64,000 bases of DNA from Schistocerca nitens (lineage: Eukaryota > Arthropoda > Insecta > Orthoptera > Acrididae): contig NC_064619.1 of NCBI RefSeq assembly GCF_023898315.1, forward strand, positions 484,261,376 through 484,325,375. The letters are read 5' to 3'. Shown here one piece after another: positions 22,061-32,029 of this stretch. Position 1 is the stretch's first letter, and each line of letters opens with the position of its first letter. Below the pieces are notes generated by a model. The model saw only the letters and a list, made by a program, of their open reading frames with translations. It was not told where the DNA came from and ran no database searches. Position numbers and translations under genes: made by a program.

Positions 22061-22169
22061 AGTAGAAAAGTGTCATGATGATTTGTCCATTGGAAAAATA
22101 TCCCTGATAAGTCCCTCATTCAGATCTCAGGTTGTGAACCTGCCAAAGGGAATATAAATATGTGACGAA

Positions 22170-22400
22170 GATTGAAAAACCAACGAAAGATTACATTCTA
22201 AGAGCTAAGTTGTGGAATGTCAGGAGTTTAAATGTGATAAGGAATCTGAAATATCTGAAAAGGGAAATACAAAGGTGTGTTTAGATATTGTCAGGAAAAG
22301 GAAATGGAAAGAAATTAACGATTTATGGTCAGAAGACTATAGGCTAAGCAGCAGCCGGAAATGACTTTAGCGGAGTAGAATTCGTTATGATTAGAAACAT
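22170..22400 (+). mobile_element. LINE 5' endonuclease-start fragment
   Basis: The plus strand reads LWNVRSLNVIRNLKYLKREI then IVRKRKWKEINDLWSEDYR. This matches the start of the apurinic-type endonuclease of the LINE at 58270 (NVRSLNVLGKLENLKREM). No open frame survives. Confidence 0.6.
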
Positions 22401-22409
22401 TGTTTAATA

Positions 22410-22795
22410 CACTGCCTGACAAAGAAGTATCCTGAAGGGGAGGACGAAACGAAATGAAAAAATTTGAGAGGGTAGGTAATGTTATTGCACTGATAACAAG
22501 TCAATTTTACAAAGAACTTAGCAGTGTGAGCCAACATATCAGTACGCTGTTGCGCGCTATCTTGTCCAGATGCTTGGACTGTTTCGGTCAGGGAGGATGC
22601 CATAAGGCCGTTACACCCACTATCGAGGCAAACTCACCCACAACTGCAGTAAGTCATCCTTGATATCCTGGATGCTGCCACTGGGACAGAGTTGACGTCC
22701 GAGCTGGTTCCACGCACTGTTTATTGTGGACAGATGTGAAGATCTTACTGGCCATGGGAGTACCTCAACATCACATAGGCATTTCGGAGAGCACA
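22410..22795 (-). mobile_element. Tc1-like transposon D, 3' part only
   Basis: Terminus CACTGCCTGACAAAGAAGTA follows TA at 22408-22409. The minus strand (22790-22620) reads VLPWPVRSSHLSTINSAWNQ then LGRQLCPSGSI. This is the final catalytic block of Tc1-like transposases with the catalytic Glu replaced (INSAW where IEHVW is usual). The rest is missing: LINE sequence begins at about 22796. Confidence 0.75.
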
Positions 22796-23368
22796 GTATT
22801 GTGTGGATTGTGGAAAAGAGAAGAGACGCGATGTATTTGAGATGTGGTGCCTCAGACGAATGCTGAAAATCAGGTGGACTGATAAGGTAAGGAATGAGGA
22901 AGTTCTGCACAGAATCAGAGAGGAAAGGAATGTCTGGGAAACACTGACAAGGAGAAAGGACAGGATGATAGGACATCTGTTAAGACATCAGGGAATGACT
23001 TCCAGCCGGCCGGTGTGGCCGAGCGGTTCCAGGCGCTTCAGTCTGGAACCGCGCGACCGCTACGGTAACAGGTACGAATCCTGCCTCGGGCATGGATGTG
23101 TGTGATGTTCTTAGGTTAGTTAGGTTTCAGTAGTTCTAATTTCTAGGGGACAGTTGACCTCAGATGTCAATAAGTCCCATAGTGCTCAGAGCCATTTGAA
23201 CCATTTGAATTACTTCCATGGTACTAGGGGAAGCTATAGGAGGCAAAGGATGGGGAGGAAGTCGGAGATTGGAATACATCCAGGAAATAATTAAGATGAA
23301 GAGGTGGGCACAGGAGAACAATTCGTCGTGGGCCACAACAAACCAGTCAGAAGACTGATGACAAAAAA
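22796..23368 (+). mobile_element. LINE ORF2 C-terminus and 3' end, split by a SINE
   Basis: FEMWCLRRMLKIRWTDKVRN, EEVLHRIREERNVWETLTRR and MIGHLLRHQG form the conserved LINE C-terminal tail. After the SINE at 23005-23207 it continues to a 3' end AAGACTGATGACAAAAAAA (23350-23368), a short A-tail. 5'-truncated copy abutting Tc1-like D. Confidence 0.82.
23005..23207 (+). mobile_element. SINE-Ia inserted in a LINE
   Basis: Complete SINE with head GCCGGCCGGTGTGGCC and tail ATTTGAACCATTTG. The 11-bp target duplication AATGACTTCCA / AATTACTTCCA (22994-23004, 23208-23218) has one mismatch. Confidence 0.93.
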
Positions 23369-23379
23369 AGTACTACGTG

Positions 23380-24130
23380 TGGAAGAGCAGCGTCGTGTTG
23401 AAAAATTGCTCCACAATACTATCGCATGAGAGGTAACTCATGTGGACGGATGTCGTTCGTGACGTAATGTTGTGTTGTCAGAGTTCCCTCAAACACTACC
23501 ACACATGACGCGAAGTATAACACTGCTGCGCCTCTCCAGCTTACTCGCCAACGATGGCCATCCAGGGTAGTGTCCCACGGTGGTTCATTGCTGAACACAA
23601 TACTGCATCATTCGTTAGCAGACCATGCTTCCCAGTTAGGACAGTGCATTCGACCGTATGTGTTGTAGTGCTGATGGCTGGCACTGTAATTCTCCAGTCA
23701 AGTGGCTGCTAGCCTCTGATCAATGGAGCGGGATGACATAGACTGTTGCAGGAGGTCTACTAATTCTTCTCAAGTGACAGGCACGGACCTGAACAGGCTA
23801 CGCTGTGCTTGGTGGGCAATAAGGCGATTTTCTATCGTGATGGAAAGACATAGTCGCTTGGAGCCTGGACGACATGTCTCTCCTCAGGTTGCCACGCAAT
23901 CCAAAATCGGGTCGTTGCCAGTTTCGAATGTCCCCAAAAATCCGGATATTTCATGATTCTACCAGCCGGCCAAGTGAAGACCCACAAACTCTGTGAAAAT
24001 CTCAATTTCTGATGCCACTTTGACACAATTATGTGGCATCTTCGTGTCGTTCACAGTGGTCACTCAACGTCTGACGCCTGTTGCATCCTATATATACCTG
24101 ATCAGGCCTGGTAACAACATTAAACACCAA
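23380..24130 (-). mobile_element. Tc1-like transposase remnant E
   Basis: On the minus strand, fragments around 23400-23560 read DGHRWRVSWRG, YVTNDIRPHELPLMR and FQHDAALPHT, the block surrounding the second catalytic Asp. Upstream sequence to 24130 has TATATATAGG, typical of the untranslated leader, but no clean frame. No terminal repeats were found. Confidence 0.55.
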
Positions 24131-25181
24131 CAATACTAATGCACTCTTTTGGCGGTTCTACCTGTCAGAAAGTATTGCAGATCTAATCATTTCGATACCC
24201 ACCGTTGGCATTTCCCTGAACGAAACTACACTGACTTCCGACCACGTCTTCTGGATGCTTCACTTTTTTTCCCAGGTAGTGTAAGTGGTTTACGTCCGAT
24301 ATGGTCACACCGTGTGTTTGGAATGTACTGAAAATTATATGAGTGTTTGTTGGTGTCCCAGAGAGTAGTATGCTTCTGTGGCCAGTGGCGCTGGGGGAGG
24401 GGGGGTGACAGGTGGCCCAGCGGAAGCCATCCACAGCGTCCCCATACCCTGTCGTCGGCACGTGGAAGCATGCCACACAGACCCGTGGCGGCTGTCCGGC
24501 CCACGTTTCACAAAGCCCACCTGCCGGCTCTGGCAGCGGCGCATCCATCACTGCGATGACAGCAGCTGCCGGTCTATGGACGACTCATCCCTTCCACTCT
24601 CTGGTATGCAGCTGGCGCACGGTGCCCATGTAACGCCCTGAATTCTGAGCATTGAATGAATGTTTATCAAAAACCACCTTTTTTCAGTGTTAGTGAACCT
24701 GAATTTAGAAATAAAGAACGACACCCAACTAAATCTCTAGGTGTTGCGTCTGCCAGTGAAAGTGGATTACTGAAAGAATTAAGCTGTCTCCTGTTACGCC
24801 AAGTTAAGACTAGAATCCGTGAAAAGGACACTGCCTTTACCCGAGGGCATAAAACACCGACAACATGTGACTGTAGTCTAACAACTTCCTATAGCTATTC
24901 TGTATCTGAACAAAGGGCCACCTTGGTACATAAATGATCTGCTTGCGGCTGACTACAGGTTTACGGTACCTCCTGTAATTATTTTCTTTTCGTTTTTACC
25001 TACAGCTCTCCCCCAGGTTAGGACAACTGACGACTGTTCAAATGAGAAGGTGCCAATACTGCTTCAATATATTTAACGGCCGGAAAATTGCAGTACTGAC
25101 CACGTAGCTCTCCGAACTGTCTTCTCGTGAAATGTTATCTGAAGTACAATTAGCCAATCGGACAAAGGGTCCATGCACGAG
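24131..25181. other. No gene recognised; GC-rich centre
   Basis: Bases about 24370-24640 are GC-rich and open in five frames. The peptides (His/Pro/Arg-rich) show no domain. The rest is unremarkable. Confidence 0.35.
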
Positions 25182-25189
25182 GTGTAGCC

Positions 25190-25344
25190 AAAATGTTCAA
25201 ATGTGTGTGAAATCTTATAGGACTTAACTCCTAAGGTCAGCAGTCCCTAAGCTTACACACTACTTAACCTAAATTATCCTAAGGACAAACACACACACCC
25301 ATGCCCGAGGGAGGACTCGAACTTCCGCCGGGACCAGCCGCACA
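25190..25344 (-). mobile_element. SINE-Ib subfamily, 5' truncated
   Basis: A relative of SINE-Ia with a diverged body: on the minus strand TAGGATAATTTAGGTTAAG replaces TTAGGTTAGTTAGGTTTAAG, and the tail region has GATTTCACACACATTTGAAC. Box B (GTTCGAGTCC-like) is present but box A is missing. Target duplication GTGTAGCC at 25182-25189 and 25345-25352. Confidence 0.85.
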
Positions 25345-25507
25345 GTGTAGCCTAAAGACTTTAATTATCACTTCGAAGAAATAAGGTTGAATACGTAATT
25401 AACTTTTTGTCATTTGTAGGTACAAGTTTGCAGTCCAGGTACAAACTGAAAGCCTTGTACCACAATAACCGTAACACGCCGTTAAACATGTCAAAACAAA
25501 ATAGCGT

Positions 25508-25693
25508 CTAGCTCATTTATAAAGTGGAGTACCTTGCAGTAACTCGTTTCCGGCAGCAGCAGAAATGCTGCGCCTGTGTCAGGCCAATCCAAACGGCTAA
25601 AGAAATCGTCTGGACAGGTCTAACACAAATGATACATTTCCGCTGCTGCCGGAAACTAATTACGATACTCCATTTCAGTTGGCTAAATGAATT
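25508..25693. repeat. Imperfect hairpin, about 180 bp
   Basis: The left arm CGTTTCCGGCAGCAGCAGAA is mirrored at 25632-25655 (CATTTCCGCTGCTGCCGGAAAC-type). Flanking pairs GTGGAGTACC / GATACTCCAT and CTCATTTA / TAAATGAATT extend each arm to about 70-90 bases around a centre near 25604. Both strands read near-identical peptides. A MITE or hairpin-RNA locus are options. Confidence 0.75.
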
Positions 25694-25789
25694 GATTATA
25701 GTGATTGCAAGTGATTGCAAGTCCCGCCCAAGGTAAAGTACTGAAACGTAAACTCAGAAAGAACAAGATTAGGAACAGGGATCAGCCAT

Positions 25790-25922
25790 ATTCTCCTAAA
25801 GTTAAACCTAAGCGATTCAAGGAAACCATGGAAAACTAAACATGACTCGTGGGATGAAGATTTAAATCTCGTTTCTCAATGAGATTCCGGTTCTTTAATC
25901 ACTGTTCCACTTCGCTTGGTAG
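25790..25922 (-). mobile_element. Old SINE-II copy, antisense
   Basis: AAGGAAACCATGGAAAACTA, CACTGTTCCACTTCGCTTGG and a TTTAAATCTCG box-B region align with SINE-II (GGGAAATCACGGAAAACCTA; CACTGCGCCACCTCGCTCGG). Much more diverged than the copies at 5791 and 13434. No target duplication identified. Confidence 0.6.
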
Positions 25923-26044
25923 TGTGAAGTATAGTCTCCATTTGTGGCACATGACAGCACGAAGCAAAGAAGCTCAATGAGAATCATTTCATTTTGAATG
26001 AATCTAGAGCTAACAGCTTCTAAAAGTTTATCATATTATTATTA

Positions 26045-26345
26045 CTGGCCGGGACCGTAGTGGTGCAGTGTGAAGGACACTACGTTCAGACCCCAGAGCA
26101 CCGGTTTCAAACCTGGGCAGGAGCGGCAGTTTTTTCTCGTTCCAACACTCCAGGACGGCTCCAGATTCCCTCAGTCTGCTGTCACAATAGTACAAGGGTT
26201 CTTTTCCGCAGGCAAAGGGCGGCTTGGGTGAAGGGCTCGCTATCCCTTTCCCTCCTAATGCCCCGTTGGATAGAAGGGTTGTACTCCACCAGCAGTCAGG
26301 CCGAAAGGCCGGTCGCAGGCTTGCGCCACAGACTTTACCTTACTG
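26045..26345 (+). mobile_element. Candidate further tRNA-like SINE
   Basis: Begins CTGGCCGGGACCGTAGTGGT, with a box-B-like GGTTTCAAACCTGG about 60 bases on, then a body containing CAGTCAGGCCGAAAGGCCGG and ending CCTTACTGTTATTG. Layout fits a tRNA-derived SINE, but no target duplication or second copy was found here. Confidence 0.35.
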
Positions 26346-28432
26346 TTATTGTTCGCAATACATTTTCAAAAGTCTGAAAAAATATTTCAACCGTTCGTAA
26401 CCCGTTAAAACAATTCACAAGAAAATTCGAAATATTTACGTCAACTTCGTACTTCTCAAGAAGTGTTTCCCTTGTGTGTCTTAGTGTACAAAAATTACTC
26501 TTCTAGGATAACAGTTCATCTCGCGTATACACTGCTCTACTACGTACTTCTGTCTTCATCCAATTCCATAAAGGAAATTTATGGTTAATCGTTCGCTCTG
26601 CTAAGTAGGAGCTCTGTTTAGGAACTAGATGTCGGACCGAGAGTCGAACACAAACCCTGACATTGCATGGGTACGTCTCTTATTGACTAAAATATAAACG
26701 ACCTACCATCACAGTTCCACCTCAGTTACTACTTCTCTCTTAGCTGTCAAACTTAACAATGTAGAACTAGCACTACAGGAAGAAACGATAGTGCGGAGAA
26801 GGGGCACAGTCTCGACCTAAGGTGCTGTTTCCAGCATTAATCTTTCACAATGTATTTCCAGAAAGAATTTTTCACTCTGCAGTGGTGTGGGGGAATGTTT
26901 TGAAAATTTCCGACGTATTTAGAGTGGCTTTCGGACAGGAATTCAAATTCGGAAGCTGGCCTTTGCAGCTTCTTTCATGTTTCGAAAGTAGGCCAGAGTT
27001 ACTAATTGAAGTGAAGCAGTGGAGTTGGAGTTATGAATCGGAAATGGATAGCTGAGTCGGTAAGTCTGGCCCAGTCCACAGTTTCATGTCTAGAAATATT
27101 GGTGACCAGAGAAAGATACTGCCACCACCGATCTGGCAATTACGGAAAATATGGCTGAAAGGTTGACTAGCAGGAGTGGAAGAAGGTACTCCATCTTACT
27201 GAAAGTACGTTACATTTATCACAATAGGCAGAATGTCCTCTAGTCGTTCACGTTATGTAATTCAAATTTTAAAAAAATCTTTTGTGCACCCTGTCATTTA
27301 ACCCTCTTTTCGTTTCTTTTTCAAATCAATTCTATAGCGAAGATTCTTCAGAATATAACGCATGAGCGTTTTATGTCAGCTCGAGATACATTTAACGCTT
27401 CGCTTGCTGGGACATCTTGTAAAGTATTTATGTGTTGTCTTACTGGAGCATGGTCGTAAACGTACGAGTATATTCACAGTACGTGGGGTTTTATGACCTC
27501 CTGTAGGTATCGTAGAGGGTAAGGTGAAAACTCTAAAGCGAAATAAATAAATTCTGATTTCGATGGTCGCATCATAAAATACACTAAGATTTTTCGATCC
27601 TTTTATTCCTCAATAGCGGCCGTTTCACAGACGGTGTGCCGGTACCGACAAGCGGCTATGCAGCGGATGATCGTAAGATGCGACAATCTATAGGATCCAG
27701 ACGTGAGACCCCGTGCACAGCGTGCTTTGGAAGCGACAGGCGTCGCTATTACTGTAGGTGCGAGGTGTTTACCTGCAATGTACAGTCCGGTCACGTGGCT
27801 GTGAATCGCCTAGACGCTAACATACTGGCAATGGTAGTACCCATCAGACACTGCATCTTAAGAAGGGATTTACTGTTAAGCTTGTATGTGCAAGGCATAC
27901 TTCACCATTTCACAGCACGTAACATGAACATCATAGATAAATTATTCAAAATGGTTTAGTGCGGTTCTGCTGTTTAGTGTAAAGTGTTTTCGTGGGAAAA
28001 CCGTCAAGACGTTTTATTTATCTTACACTTTATCTATTCTGCTCCTATGACAAATGTAATGGAAACAACGGAAAGAGTAGCAGCGTTTAAACATGAATCG
28101 TAACTTATTTCTAGGGCTACAGTTAATCGGCAGGTTTTCGATTATTCATTACCTTTTATTACTGGCGCATAAGCGACACCATCAGAGTAGTTCGGTGGCA
28201 GCTTGAACTAACAACGGTAAACGAAAAATGTGCATTCCACCTGTCAGTTGTGATCAGGAAGTGTGAAGTAGAGGACATGCGACCATCGTGTGTCAAAGTT
28301 ACTGTGTCACAAGTCGCAACGAAGTAACATCCCTAAATCAAGCATTGAATACATTCTCTAGAATGTTATCAAGAAGAGAAATGTTGTTGCAAAATGGTCC
28401 TGCAAGCCTCGATTACGAAACAAAACTGACGA
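26346..28432. other. No gene recognised (2.1 kb)
   Basis: Short open frames only. The frames at 27603-27960 overlap on both strands around a GC-richer patch without a known domain. No SINE, RT or transposase motif. Confidence 0.45.
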
Positions 28433-28448
28433 TTTTTCGAAACCTGCC

Positions 28449-28658
28449 CGCATCTCGTGGTCGTGCGGTAGCGTTCTCGCTTCCCACGCCCGGGTTCCCG
28501 GGTTCGATTCCCGGCGGGGTCAGGGATTTTCTCTGCCTCGTGATGGCTGGGTGTTCTGTGATGTCCTTAGGTTAGTTAGGTTTAAGTAGTTCTAAGTTCT
28601 AGGGGACTGATGACCATAGATGTTAAGTCCCATAGTGCTCAGAGCCATTTGAACCATT
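28449..28658 (+). mobile_element. Chimeric SINE-Ic: foreign tRNA head on the SINE-I body
   Basis: The head (GTGGTCGTGCGGTAGCGTTC; box B GGGTTCGATTCCCGG) is unrelated to the Leu/Ser-like head. The part from GTGATGTCCTTAGG to the tail is the SINE-Ia body. The linker GGGATTTTCT also occurs in SINE-III at 39333. Perfect 16-bp target duplication TTTTTCGAAACCTGCC at 28433-28448 and 28659-28674. Confidence 0.92.
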
Positions 28659-28819
28659 TTTTTCGAAACCTGCCACGGCTTGACGGAAATGCAAAATGCA
28701 GACAATTTTTTTTCTGGAAAAAAAATCATCAGGGAAAGACGAGACTTGGTGGTGTCAATACGAAACTACCACAAAACTAGTAAATGCAGGAATTCACATG
28801 AAGGATCACTATTTTTTTT

Positions 28820-28970
28820 TCTTTTTTTGACGACACAAAAGACATTCAATCCAATGTGACGCACAAGCTGAAGAGAATCACAGAGAACGACATTTCTGAC
28901 AGTTTCACATGATTGAACGTTCTTTGCGCTGCTCTCAAATGGAAGGAGACTATGTGGAGCACTTGAAGCA
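28820..28970 (+). mobile_element. Mariner-like transposase C-terminal scrap
   Basis: The plus strand reads DTKDIQSNVTHKLKRITEND followed by a decayed segment with ALKWKETMW. This fits the family's end region (IQ..VT..L..I...F..CF..W..RW..CV...G.Y.E). Very short and broken, and no other part of the element was found. Confidence 0.45.
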
Positions 28971-29308
28971 TTAAAACCGCCATCTTAACCCCAACAGTAC
29001 CAAGGCCTTCTTGGAAGGCGTGTATTGTGCCCACCTTAAAGAAATAAAAAATATACAAAGTTCCTTAACTGTTGTTGATTCATAGTAACAACATAACAAC
29101 ATATTTATTTTCAGCCATAATGGCTATGTTTGTGCACCGTGACTGTGTGGTATAATAATTTAAGTTTCTGCTACCAGTCACCTTTTATTTTATGCTTAAT
29201 CTAACATAATGCAACGCGTTTCCAACATGTTCTGTTCATCTTCACCCGTTTATACACACATACATATATATAGAGAAATGTTACTTCAAAATAAACAGTC
29301 TTAAACTA

Positions 29309-29687
29309 TGATATGATTCTTCAACTTCTCCCGGCGTATTTCTTGCTGGAACAGTCCACGGGTGTACTGGCGGTCCATAGTGTCCAACGGGCACAATATT
29401 TCGGCGATCAGACATGTCGCCATCGTCAGGTACGCTGACGAACTGAGCTTCTGAGGGCGGGCGGACGTCCTAAGAAAAAGAACGAGCGACCAGGGCGGAC
29501 GAGGCAGTTACACCGACGTCACCACAGACGCCGACGCCAGCCTCGGGGGGGAACGGGATTTAGGACGGCCGCCCGCCCTCAGGAACTCAGTTCGTCAGCG
29601 CACCTGACGATGGTGACATGTCTGATCGCCGAAATATTGTGCCCGTTGGGCACTATGGACCGGCAGTACACCCGTGGACTGTTCGAG
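29309..29687. mobile_element. Second foldback nested in the left arm
   Basis: AACAGTCCACGGGTGTACTG and ATTTCGGCGATCAGACATGT are mirrored by ACATGTCTGATCGCCGAAAT and CAGTACACCCGTGGACTGTT. Arms of about 130 bases flank a GC-rich spacer. Flanking direct repeat CAGTCTTAAACTA at 29296-29308 and 29688-29700 (13 bp). It is unrelated in sequence to the 18329 foldback but shares the plan. Confidence 0.88.
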
Positions 29688-29704
29688 CAGTCTTAAACTA
29701 AATT

Positions 29705-29908
29705 AGGCCGGCCGGTGTGGGCGAGCGGTTCTAGGCGCTACAGTCTGGAACCGCGCTGCCTCTACGGTCGCAGGTTCGAATCCTGCCTAGGGCATGGATG
29801 TGTGTGATGTCCTTAGGTTAGTTAGGTTTAAGTAGTTCTAAGTTCTAGGGGACTGATGACCTCAGCAGTTGAGTCCCATAGTGCTCAGAGCCATTTGAAC
29901 CATTTTTT
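29705..29908 (+). mobile_element. SINE-Ia in the left arm of the foldback
   Basis: Complete SINE with head GGCCGGCCGGTGTGGGCGAG and tail GAACCATTTTTTT, placed a few bases after the nested foldback. Only a short, uncertain target duplication (TAAATTA) is visible. Confidence 0.92.
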
Positions 29909-30413
29909 TAAAAATAAATTAATCTACAACTCTTTGTCCATTGTTTTTTTACTATATCTGCTGGTGTGGCATTTGGGGGGAAGAAGGGGGGAAGTGTCTG
30001 GCTAGAAATCGAAATTAGTGATGTCTTCTGCTGGTTTTCTTCCTTGTGGTTGACTATGTATATCACAGCCTGTATAGGATGCAGATAGATTTGCATCAGT
30101 TACGTGTTACGAAAATACTGTGAAAGGCTTATATATGACAGTTGATCACTTACAATTTCATCATCTTGTTGCTTTACTTGCATCAGTCAACAGCTCTGCC
30201 TGACACCAGTGATGCAAGTGAAGCAGCAAGATGATGAAATTGTAAGTGATCTACTGTCATATAGAAGCCTTTCACACTATTTTCGTAACATATAACTGAT
30301 GCAAATCTGTCTGCATCCTATACAGGCTGTGATATACATAGTCAACCACAAGGAAGAAAACCAGCAGAAGACATCTCTGATTTCGATTTCTAGGCATACA
30401 CTGCCCTCTCCTT

Positions 30414-30433
30414 CCCCCCCCCCCCCCCCCCCC
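30414..30433. repeat. Poly-C tract
   Basis: Homopolymer of about 20 C in the right arm of the foldback; the left arm has only a short G-rich run at the mirrored place. Length is liable to sequencing error. Confidence 0.85.
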
Positions 30434-30657
30434 AAGAAAATGCCACACCAGCAGCTAAAGTAAAAAAACAATGGAAAAAGAGTTCTAGTTTAATCTGTTT
30501 ATTTTTAAGTAACATTTCTCTATATGTATGAATGTATGTATGTATAAACGCCTGAAGATGAACAGAACATCTTAGAAACGCGTTGCATTACGCTAGATTA
30601 AGCATAAAATTAAAAGTGACTGGTAGCAGAAACTTGAAATAAATAATAACAACATAT

Positions 30658-32029
30658 CTTCTTTAGGTGATACTGATGTGTAGGTAGGGTCCATAACCTG
30701 AAAATACCTTTGAGCACGCTCCTGGTAATATCAACACACTTCCAACTTTCGCCTTTATGACTACCACAAAAAATTTATAGAATGCTAATTTTGTTCAATG
30801 TTGTTGACTTTTACTCTCAACATACTTTTCAAAGGGATATCGATGTGTAAGTAAGGCCCTAAACTTGAAAATACTGAAGACGACATTCATTGGGGAAAGT
30901 GATTTCAACTTGTCAGACTTAAATTTTGTAACTGAGTTTAGCCGAAATTTTAAAACAGATACGTAATCTGGCAGAAGAATTCATTAATAACAACAAATTT
31001 TTTCTTCAAAATTTTGAAAGATACAGTAACTTCTTAGATTAGAGTATTTTTAAAAGTGGACATAAAGAATAGACCTCTCTCTTGATACTGCGCGCGTTAC
31101 CGTTTCTCTCTGTACTTTAATCCAGTCTCTACGGGGTATTTCATTGAACATTGTACGAGGCATAGAATGTCCCACAATGAGATGGTCTGCAGATAGGATG
31201 AATGCCGGACATTTTCCACGCAGGACATTTGCCACACCGGACATTTGCCACACTTGCCCCTTCCCCAGGTAGCTTGAGTAGCGATCCCTCATGTAAGGGA
31301 CTCCCTTCCTCGTACTTCTGTCCGCTTTCAAACCGCCACCTCCACATCTTACTCGATACAACCAGTACGTAAGGGAACTTCTTCGACATCTTGGCGAAAT
31401 ACAGAGCTTCCTTTCCGAAATCGAAATATTTATAACTTTTGGGAAACGAAATCAATACCTACGATTATGTCAGTATGTAATTAGTTCTGCCAAGTATAAA
31501 CACAGATCCATCTCTCTGTACAAGAAAGGAACGATGTAAAGAGAATGCGAATATACGCCAATAATTTCTTTTTGATCACAGCATTTGTGCCTACTTTAAT
31601 TACTACAACTGCATGCCCAAAAGACAGTAAGGAAAGAAGAAATGGGAATGTGAACGTTTGAAAAGAAAAACGACGTAAACCATATTAATTTACCCTCTAA
31701 AATCCGATATCCCTTGCAGCGAAACATTTGTTAATAAAGTGCAGCGGGACAGTGTTCAAAACATGACTGAAAATACGTTCACTAAGAGATAAGAACATCT
31801 ATGGTTGACATGTCATCTAAAGTCGACGTACAATTTAAAATGTTAGAAATAAGGAAATGAAGTAATACAGAATGCTATGCTTGTAACGTACGTTGTTGTT
31901 CTACGTTGTTTAGCTCTGGTATTTACTGGGTCACCGAGAAAGCATCCTAGGTTTTGGAGGGAAGAACCGTAATTGTAATAATCTGCACTAGAACAGAAAC
32001 AAGAAACACAACTTAATGAAAAATAATGT
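30658..32029. other. No gene recognised
   Basis: Two stretches about 169 bases apart (30668-30706, 30837-30875) are diverged direct repeats around GATGTGTA.GTA.GG and CTGAAAATAC. A 16-bp minisatellite lies at 31207. Overlapping frames at 31050-31455 carry no domain; part of them is the minisatellite. Confidence 0.45.
31207..31254. repeat. Three-unit 16-bp minisatellite
   Basis: Units GGACATTTTCCACGCA, GGACATTTGCCACACC and GGACATTTGCCACACT follow each other without gap. Confidence 0.9.

Larger units (their letters stand above)
29105..30645. mobile_element. Large foldback element carrying nested insertions
   Basis: Arms of several hundred bases: AAGTTTCTGCTACCAGTCAC (left, about 29162) and its inverse GTGACTGGTAGCAGAAACTT (right, about 30617). 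The inner arms meet near 30198, where CATCATCTTGTTGCTT is mirrored by AAGCAGCAAGATGATG. A perfect 12-bp direct repeat ATAACAACATAT flanks the whole (29093-29104, 30646-30657) and is taken as the target duplication. The left arm was later split by a second foldback and a SINE. No ORF; non-autonomous. Confidence 0.85.

Noticed and set aside
21972..22157. Open frames starting MPEAGFEPATVAV at three places (also near 48246 and 54271)
   Set aside because: This peptide is the translation of the antisense SINE box-B region. It is a recurrent artefact and not a gene.
24183..24641. Overlapping GC-rich frames of about 60-120 codons on both strands
   Set aside because: Simultaneous openness on both strands is a base-composition effect. 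Peptides have no recognisable motifs.
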